DNA of 10,245 nt from an uncultured Collinsella sp. GTDB taxonomy: Bacteria > Actinomycetota > Coriobacteriia > Coriobacteriales > Coriobacteriaceae. Each line of letters begins with the position of its first letter. Positions within the stretch are counted from its first letter, which is position 1. Location of the stretch: positions 1 to 10,245 of the forward strand of contig CALINZ010000066.1 in the NCBI GenBank assembly GCA_938045085.1, read 5' to 3'. Positions 5,802-10,245 of this stretch are shown in pieces. The position numbers and the translations under genes are program-made. The notes beneath the pieces were generated by a model, which was given only the letters and a program-made list of their open reading frames with translations, had not been told where the DNA came from and ran no database searches.

Positions 5802-8800
5802 GACGCTTACCTCCCTTCGCATTCGCCTTGCGACGAATGTGCATCCAGGCCGCAGCAGCGCAAAGCACCGCCGCGCCGGCAAGGTATGTCACAGTGACGC
5901 CCGACATACCGGATAGAGGCAGAGTGGTGGAGTAGGTGTTGGTGAAGGTGGAGGCGGGAATGGCGTCGGGCGCGGCGGCGGAGGGTTGAACCACGACGCC
6001 CTGCCCGTTCTCACCCAGGGCGTTACCCATGTCATCCTTCATCTGCGTGACCGTGGTGGAGGTGGTGAGGCCGGAGTACTTACCATTGTCCCTGGCAACC
6101 TTCACCGTGACGGCAACCTGGTACTCGGCCTTGGAGTAGCGGAGCTTATTGACGGCACCGGTGGCGGGCGCGACCTCCTTTACCGTGTAGGTGTAGGTCT
6201 TGGCGTAGTCGTTATCGGTGCCTGCTTCAGTGGACAGGTGCGACATGTTGAACGTGATCGCGCCAAAGGTCGCCGTGATGTTGTTGAGCCTGGTGGCGTC
6301 AGTCTCCCCTGCCTTTGGGGCAACAGAAATCTTGAGCTCTTTGGGCTTGGGGGCTGTGTCTGCGTAGTCACCCGTAGCCTCAATGCTGAACTCGAACGGC
6401 ACATAGCCTTTGTCGCCCTTCGGCCAATCCATGTTTCGAACCGATTTGATCACCGGGATCTCCACGGACGTGGTGGTGAGAGTGTCAGAGATGTACGTAG
6501 TGCCATCAACGATGCTCGGCTTCTCGTCCCCGGTCCACGCAATGGAACCGTTCGTGTTCACCGTGAACCAATATTCCGTCGGGTTCTTCTCGTAGCCAAA
6601 CGGAGCCTGGGTCTCAACAAGCGTGTACGTGCCCGGCAGCAGGCCCTCGAGCGTGAACTTGCCAGGCGCGGTGTCGGTGTCTACCCACGTGGTATCGCTC
6701 GAAGTCGACTGGTCGCTCACCTGGTCGATCACGGTCCAGGACTGGTCGGCCGTACTATCGGCATCCTTTTTCTTGGTGAGCTTCCACTCAGAACCAGGCA
6801 AAGGAGTGTGTTTTGTGTCGTCCTCCGCCACCTTGGTCCAAGACACCGTACCGGTGATCCTGGCGTTGGGGATGGCACCCGTAAGGTTATTCTCGAACGG
6901 GACCAGTGAGTTGCGATTTGCCGTATCCACATAGCCCTGAACGTAGTTGACCGTCTCACCAGCATTGTTCATGGTGGCATAGTAGATCTTGTCCGAAACC
7001 TGGTAACCCTCCGGCGCCGTCTCCTCTTTGATGTAATACGTGAAGTACTTGGTATCCTTGGGATCGCCGATGTTGGCCTTCTGATTCAAATAGTTGAACT
7101 GAAGCTCGCCATGAACCGAAGCGTAATCATTTGCGCCACCGTCAGTCACCGTCACGATAGCGTGTTGGCCCGCGACAGCATCCTCGACAGAACCATAGAT
7201 AGCCCACGAGGAACCGGGGAGCAGCGTAGTGCCGTCCGCAGCGTCGACCTTGCTCCACGCAATGGCAGAGCCGTCCGGTGTATACGACCCGGACCACGGG
7301 AAGTTGTGACGCTCCTGATCCATATCGATGACGGAAGCCGAGTTACCCTCACCAAATGCTGCGGCAACCTTCGGGCTGTTCATTGAGAAATCGACGCCCA
7401 CATAAACGCGACCGTTGGTAGTCACATGGTCGTCGAAACTTCCGTTGGGAACGAGAATCGATCCGATCATAGCCGCCGCAGGATCGTCGTCAGTCCACTT
7501 AGCACCGCTGACTGTGCCACTGTATCCCCAGTCCGCGCGGTCCTCTCCCGCGATGCCGCCTCGAATGGTAAGGCTGGTGGTATCGACGAAGTTCCACATG
7601 ATGGACTGGGAGGCCAGCGAGTATTTCGCGTCAAGGTCTTTCTTGGCGTACTGACTCTCGTAACCGCGAGATATTTCTGTATCTCCCCACCAGAAGCGCC
7701 AGCCGTTGTGGAACTCGACAGGATTAGTACCTGTAACGTTCACGACAATGGATGCGCCTTCGGGGATATTGGTGAACTTAAAGTCGACGCCGCGGTAGTA
7801 GACGCCATCCTTCCAGTTGGAGAGCTCGGAACCGGCGATGGTGAAGACCTGTTGCATAGAAGTTCCATCGCCGGTAAAGGTGATGAGTCGCTCGGTGTTG
7901 CGAATCATATTGTTCGGGATTCCGGTATCGAGCGCACCGGAAACAGACTTGCCGCTACCATCGTCGCTACCATCGAATTTGAGTGTATAGCTTGTTCCGT
8001 CGTTATTGTACTTGTTGATGACGTAGTTGCTATTAGGCTCTGCAAAGCCGTTGACATCCACCTCGCCGGTATCTTCAAACGAGTCGAGCTGTTTCGATAG
8101 CTTCGAGAGGTATCCATTTGTACCGTTATAGCTCGAATAATCGCTACCGTTGACATTAGTCAAATCAACAGCTTTATTGAACAGGGTGCTTTCCAGAGCA
8201 GACAAGCCCTCGTACCAATTACCCTGCATTGTCACCACAGACTGGCGTTTATACTCGCTATCGCGCCAGTATGTGATGGGGCCTGCGATTTGCGCGGTGT
8301 AGGCAAAGCCGGAAGGAGTCGCGCCCTCAGAAGGTCTCTGCTGTCCGACCCAAGCGCCTTTGTTCCAAGCGCCAACGGTAGTCGCCCCCGGCAAGTTGCC
8401 GTTGTAACCAACGCTCATTTTGGTGATCGCACTGTCGATTCCGGCGACCGCAAGCACGGTGCTGCCGTAGACAGGACGGAACTGGGAACCAAAACCAACG
8501 GTGCCAAAGCGGAAACCAGCGCCGCCACTATTATTATAGGGCCAGCTCTCTTTGAGTGGATTCATGGCAAGCTTGCCACGGACCACGGTAAGGCCCTCCG
8601 CCTCAGCGGCATATGAGCCGGTGGGGGCGTTGTCCGCATCAAGATTACTAGTGTCGCTCGGCTTACCACCGATGTACATGTCGCGGCCGACGTAGGTGGC
8701 CACGCCGGGATCGGGGGTGGAGACATCGATATTCGTACCGATACCGATAGACGTGGGAACGTAAATTCCCGGCTTCACGGTGGCCGTCGCTCCCGCTGAA

Positions 8801-9109
8801 GCCGCATTCGCACTCTGAGCCTGCTCAACACTATTTGAAGAGCCAGACTCGCCGCCATCGGTCTCGTCGCTATTCTGGTTTTCGGCATCCTCGCTGGTGT
8901 TACCTACAGCAGCGGACTCACTTGAGGAACCCCCCCATTACAGTTTCCGCGGTAGAAACTGTCTGGGCATCGTTGGCGATGGCCTGCGAGATCGGGGGCA
9001 TGACGAGCGACAGTACCAGGCTCAACACGGAGGCTCCGCACAAAACGCCTGCCAGTACACGGCGCGTCGCTTTTTTGCTCTGCTTAGATTTGTCTGAATT
9101 CGCTTTCAT
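5794..9109 (-). CDS. Pilus tip adhesin with choice-of-anchor A region, Cna_B and FctA-like domains; frameshifted at a G7 tract
   Basis: Large surface protein, 1104 residues if one G is removed from the run at 8930-8936. As given, the export part (9109-8918) is out of frame with the rest, which is open from the G run to 5794. Reconstructed layout: signal peptide 1-45; Ser/Glu/Asn-rich linker 58-105; choice-of-anchor A-like region about 130-580 (GIPNNMIRNTERLITF, FTNIPEGASIVVNVTG, IMWNFVDTTSLTI, MIGSILVPNGSF, TTNGRVYVG); Cna_B domain about 615-715 with E-box YYIKEETAPEGY (E695); Cna_B domain about 753-852 with E-box YTLVETQAPFGY (E832); FctA-like pilin isopeptide domain about 882-1060 (YTYTVKEVAPATG); LPLSG at 1063-1067, membrane segment and basic tail. 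The start ATG has AGGAGA 5 nt upstream (9115-9120). Size, architecture and first position in the cluster suit a tip or ancillary adhesin; the ligand is unknown. An internal GTG at 8778 would give a protein without an export signal. Confidence 0.85.
8918..9109 (-). CDS. Export-signal fragment of the tip adhesin, as read in this sequence
   Basis: 63-residue frame that is the true beginning of the tip adhesin gene. It has a lysine-rich n-region (KANSDKSKQSKKATRR), a hydrophobic core (VLAGVLCGASVLSLVLSLVM) and a likely signal peptidase site near SQA/IA. After the G7 run it ends FLK-stop. With six G the reading continues as MGGSSSESAAVG into the adhesin linker. On its own this would be a secreted remnant with no function. 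Confidence 0.8.
   Translation of the reverse strand: MKANSDKSKQSKKATRRVLAGVLCGASVLSLVLSLVMPPISQAIANDAQTVSTAETVMGGFLK
8930..8936 (-). repeat. Homopolymer G7 tract (C7 on the + strand), possible phase-variation switch
   Basis: Seven G on the coding strand, 58 codons into the tip adhesin gene and exactly at the junction between two reading frames. G7 puts a TGA 9 nt after the run. G6 (or G9) restores one open frame across the whole gene. The tract follows the signal peptide and precedes a flexible linker, so small length changes would be tolerated. Confidence 0.7.
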
Positions 9110-9198
9110 CGATGTCTCCTCCCCAAGAGACCGCGATCTTGCTCTTTCACTATCAAACGTATCTGCGCAACCTGCAATTGCACACGCTTATAGTACAT

Positions 9199-9228
9199 AT
9201 TGTAACGATTGTTTGAACATCTAAGCAA
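9199..9228 (-). promoter_or_regulatory. Possible promoter of the tip adhesin-pilin operon
   Basis: TTGCTT (9228-9223), 18-bp spacer, TACAAT (9204-9199; 5 of 6 to TATAAT) on the minus strand, about 80 nt before the expected leader's ATG. The -35 match is poor. A second option, TTCAAA-N16-TACTAT (9217-9190), overlaps it. An AT-rich upstream stretch could serve as an UP element. Confidence 0.3.
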
Positions 9229-9396
9229 AAATACCGATAGTTTTGTAGCGAATTCTCAATTCTCTTGACATTTGCTCGGATTAACCTTCGTTTATTCGTT
9301 ATTTAGTTTTTATTTCTGCTGGTAATTTAGTTGCCTATCATTTTTTAATAGCATTTTATTTATTTGCACAACATTTTGCTCAAGAGTAAACATCCT

Positions 9397-9438
9397 GTGA
9401 ACGGTTGAAAATCGACCGTGAGCGGTAGGTCATCAACC
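9397..9438. repeat. Two tandem 21-bp imperfect repeats, each a dyad; operator candidate
   Basis: Units at 9397-9417 and 9418-9438 match at 15 of 21 positions. Each carries a 17-bp dyad: CGGTTGAAAATCGACCG (9402-9418) and CGGTAGGTCATCAACCG (9423-9439). Centre-to-centre spacing is 21 bp, two helical turns, as expected for two protein dimers bound on one face. It lies about 200 bp upstream of the possible pilus promoter. The binding protein is unknown. Confidence 0.45.
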
Positions 9439-9567
9439 GGGAGGAATACCCTACCAAACTGATGAGAATATCTTTAACCCATCGGTGGTTAGAAGCGTAA
9501 TGTTCAGACAACTAAATTTGAATTTTCGCGCAGATTTTAGGCATCAATTCGCCCAAATCGCCTGAGG

Positions 9568-9600
9568 CCACCACAAAGGTGCCTGTCCCCTTTGTGGTGG
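9568..9600. repeat. Strong 12-bp palindrome after the HAD phosphatase gene (terminator or dispersed repeat)
   Basis: Perfect arms CCACCACAAAGG / CCTTTGTGGTGG with a 9-nt loop containing GCCTGTC. It begins 13 nt after the phosphatase gene stop, where a terminator is expected. However, neither flank has a T run, and the loop phrase GTGCCTGTCCCC resembles dispersed REP-like palindromes I recall from many genomes. It may do both jobs. Confidence 0.55.
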
Positions 9601-9613
9601 TTCTCCCCCGGCG

Positions 9614-10245
9614 CTAAAGCAGATGCTCCTCGATAAAGATCGCGATGCCGTCTTTGTCGTTGCTCGCGGTTACAAAATCGGCGGCGGCACGGGTGGCATC
9701 GCTGCCATTTGCCATGGCCACACCCACGCCGGCGTCAGCCACCATGCAGGTGTCGTTGTCTGCATCGCCAAACACGCAGATGTCCTGGAGCTCCATGTCG
9801 TTGAGCTCCGCCACGCGCACAAGGCCGCGCGTCTTGGACACGCGCGGATCCATGAACTCGTAGAGCCGCTGCGTGGTTTGCAGAGCCGCCGCCTTAACGG
9901 TGTTATCGGCAAACGTCGATGCTCGCTCGATGACCTGCGGCATCACCTCAGGCGCCATGGTAAACATCACCTTGGGCTGCGGCTCGCGCAAAAACTCGGC
10001 AAAATCGACCACCTGGTAGGGCACGCCGTCGACGCGCGACAGGTGCTCGACGCACGCGTTGCTCTCGGGCACGTAGAACACGCCGTCTCGGGGACAGACG
10101 GGCGTTGCCGGAAGGTCCGCCATGTGCTTGCAGATGCGCGCGATGGTCTCGCCCGGCAGCGGATAGCTCAGCTCGTTGATGTCGTGCGCGCGGTCGATGA
10201 CCTCGGCGCCACCGCAGCCCACCAGCACGTCTACCAGGCCTTCGA
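9614..10245 (-). CDS. Cof-type HAD-IIB family phosphatase, C-terminal part; 5' end beyond the window
   Basis: About 210 C-terminal residues of a haloacid dehalogenase-superfamily hydrolase, which in this family removes phosphate from sugar phosphates or related metabolites in the cytoplasm. The cap region includes FYVPESNACVEHLS and EPQPKVMFTM, the latter possibly carrying the conserved lysine. The last core motif is clear: GDADNDTCMVADAGVGVAMA, the GDxxND acidic motif that binds Mg2+, followed by NGSDATRAAADFVTASNDKDGIAIFI, the typical Cof ending. The nucleophile motif DxDGT would be in the missing N-terminal part. The frame is open to the window edge, so the visible GTG at 10228 need not be the start. 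It is separated from the pilus genes by the palindrome and the AT-rich spacer, so it is probably unrelated to them. Confidence 0.9.
   Translation of the reverse strand, partial: EGLVDVLVGCGGAEVIDRAHDINELSYPLPGETIARICKHMADLPATPVCPRDGVFYVPESNACVEHLSRVDGVPYQVVDFAEFLREPQPKVMFTMAPEVMPQVIERASTFADNTVKAAALQTTQRLYEFMDPRVSKTRGLVRVAELNDMELQDICVFGDADNDTCMVADAGVGVAMANGSDATRAAADFVTASNDKDGIAIFIEEHLL

Larger units (their letters stand above)
9110..9567. other. AT-rich gene-free spacer upstream of the pilus genes
   Basis: About 460 bases with no credible gene on either strand. Composition is very AT-rich in the middle: only 13 of 60 bases at 9301-9360 are G or C, unlike the flanking genes. It holds the possible pilus promoter (9199-9228), the tandem dyad units (9397-9438), a further dyad TAACC-N7-GGTTA (9475-9491) and an imperfect GGTAGG/CCTACC pair (9424-9455). 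It is most likely the regulatory region of the pilus operon. Confidence 0.5.

Noticed and set aside
4140..5897. A 585-codon open frame on the plus strand
   Set aside because: It is the antisense shadow of pilin B; the protein is an Arg/Gly/Ala/His-rich low-complexity string without domains, produced by the high GC of the real gene.
8770..8778. GTG at 8778 as the real start of the tip adhesin
   Set aside because: It would give a protein with no export signal, although it has a C-terminal sorting signal; coding-like Ser/Glu-rich sequence continues upstream to the G tract, where it meets the frame of a good signal peptide.
1..10245. CRISPR arrays, insertion sequences, rRNA or tRNA genes
   Set aside because: No regularly spaced repeats, transposase frames, terminal inverted repeats with target duplications, or RNA gene signatures were seen.

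Overview
The window is dominated by a sortase-assembled (LPXTG-type) pilus locus. Every gene lies on the minus strand, so transcription runs from high to low coordinates. The envelope proteins (class C sortase, Cna_B/SpaA pilins, choice-of-anchor A adhesin), strong AGGAGG-like ribosome sites, one GTG start and mostly GC-rich genes with AT-rich spacers point to a Gram-positive gut-type bacterium. Overall style suggests the Coriobacteriia (Actinomycetota), most like Collinsella. That assignment is inference from protein style, not a database match.

Layout in the direction of transcription: (1) 10245-9614, the 3' part of a Cof-type HAD-IIB phosphatase gene, followed by a strong palindrome (9568-9600). 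(2) 9567-9110, an AT-rich gene-free spacer with two tandem 21-bp dyad units and a possible promoter for the pilus genes. (3) 9109-5794, the tip adhesin gene: signal peptide, Ser/Glu-rich linker, choice-of-anchor A region, two Cna_B domains, an FctA-like domain and an LPLSG sorting signal. As given it is split by a frameshift at a run of seven G (coding strand, 8936-8930). (4) 5801-4131, a SpaA-type pilin (here 'pilin B', MPSTG sorting signal, GTG start overlapping the tip gene by 8 nt). (5) 4022-2229, a second SpaA-type pilin (here 'pilin A', LPLTG), followed by a good intrinsic terminator (2128-2098). (6) 1923-1642, a small hydrophobic protein with a strong ribosome site. (7) 1549-581, a winged-helix DNA-binding protein behind a perfect TATAAT that overlaps an 8+8 bp palindrome. 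(8) 458-1, the 5' part of a class C (pilus-assembling) sortase.

How the genes fit together: the sortase would join the two pilins through their pilin-motif lysines and cap the shaft with the tip adhesin. Isopeptide-forming D2, Cna_B and FctA domains would make the shaft covalently stabilised. The winged-helix gene and small membrane protein sit between the pilins and their sortase, after a terminator, so they and the sortase are probably transcribed separately from the structural genes.

The most interesting feature is the G7 tract at the join between the signal peptide and the rest of the tip adhesin. With seven G the export signal is out of frame with the adhesin; with six G one continuous 1104-residue protein results. 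This is what a phase-variable (slipped-strand) on/off switch would look like, but a sequencing or assembly error in a homopolymer must be excluded.
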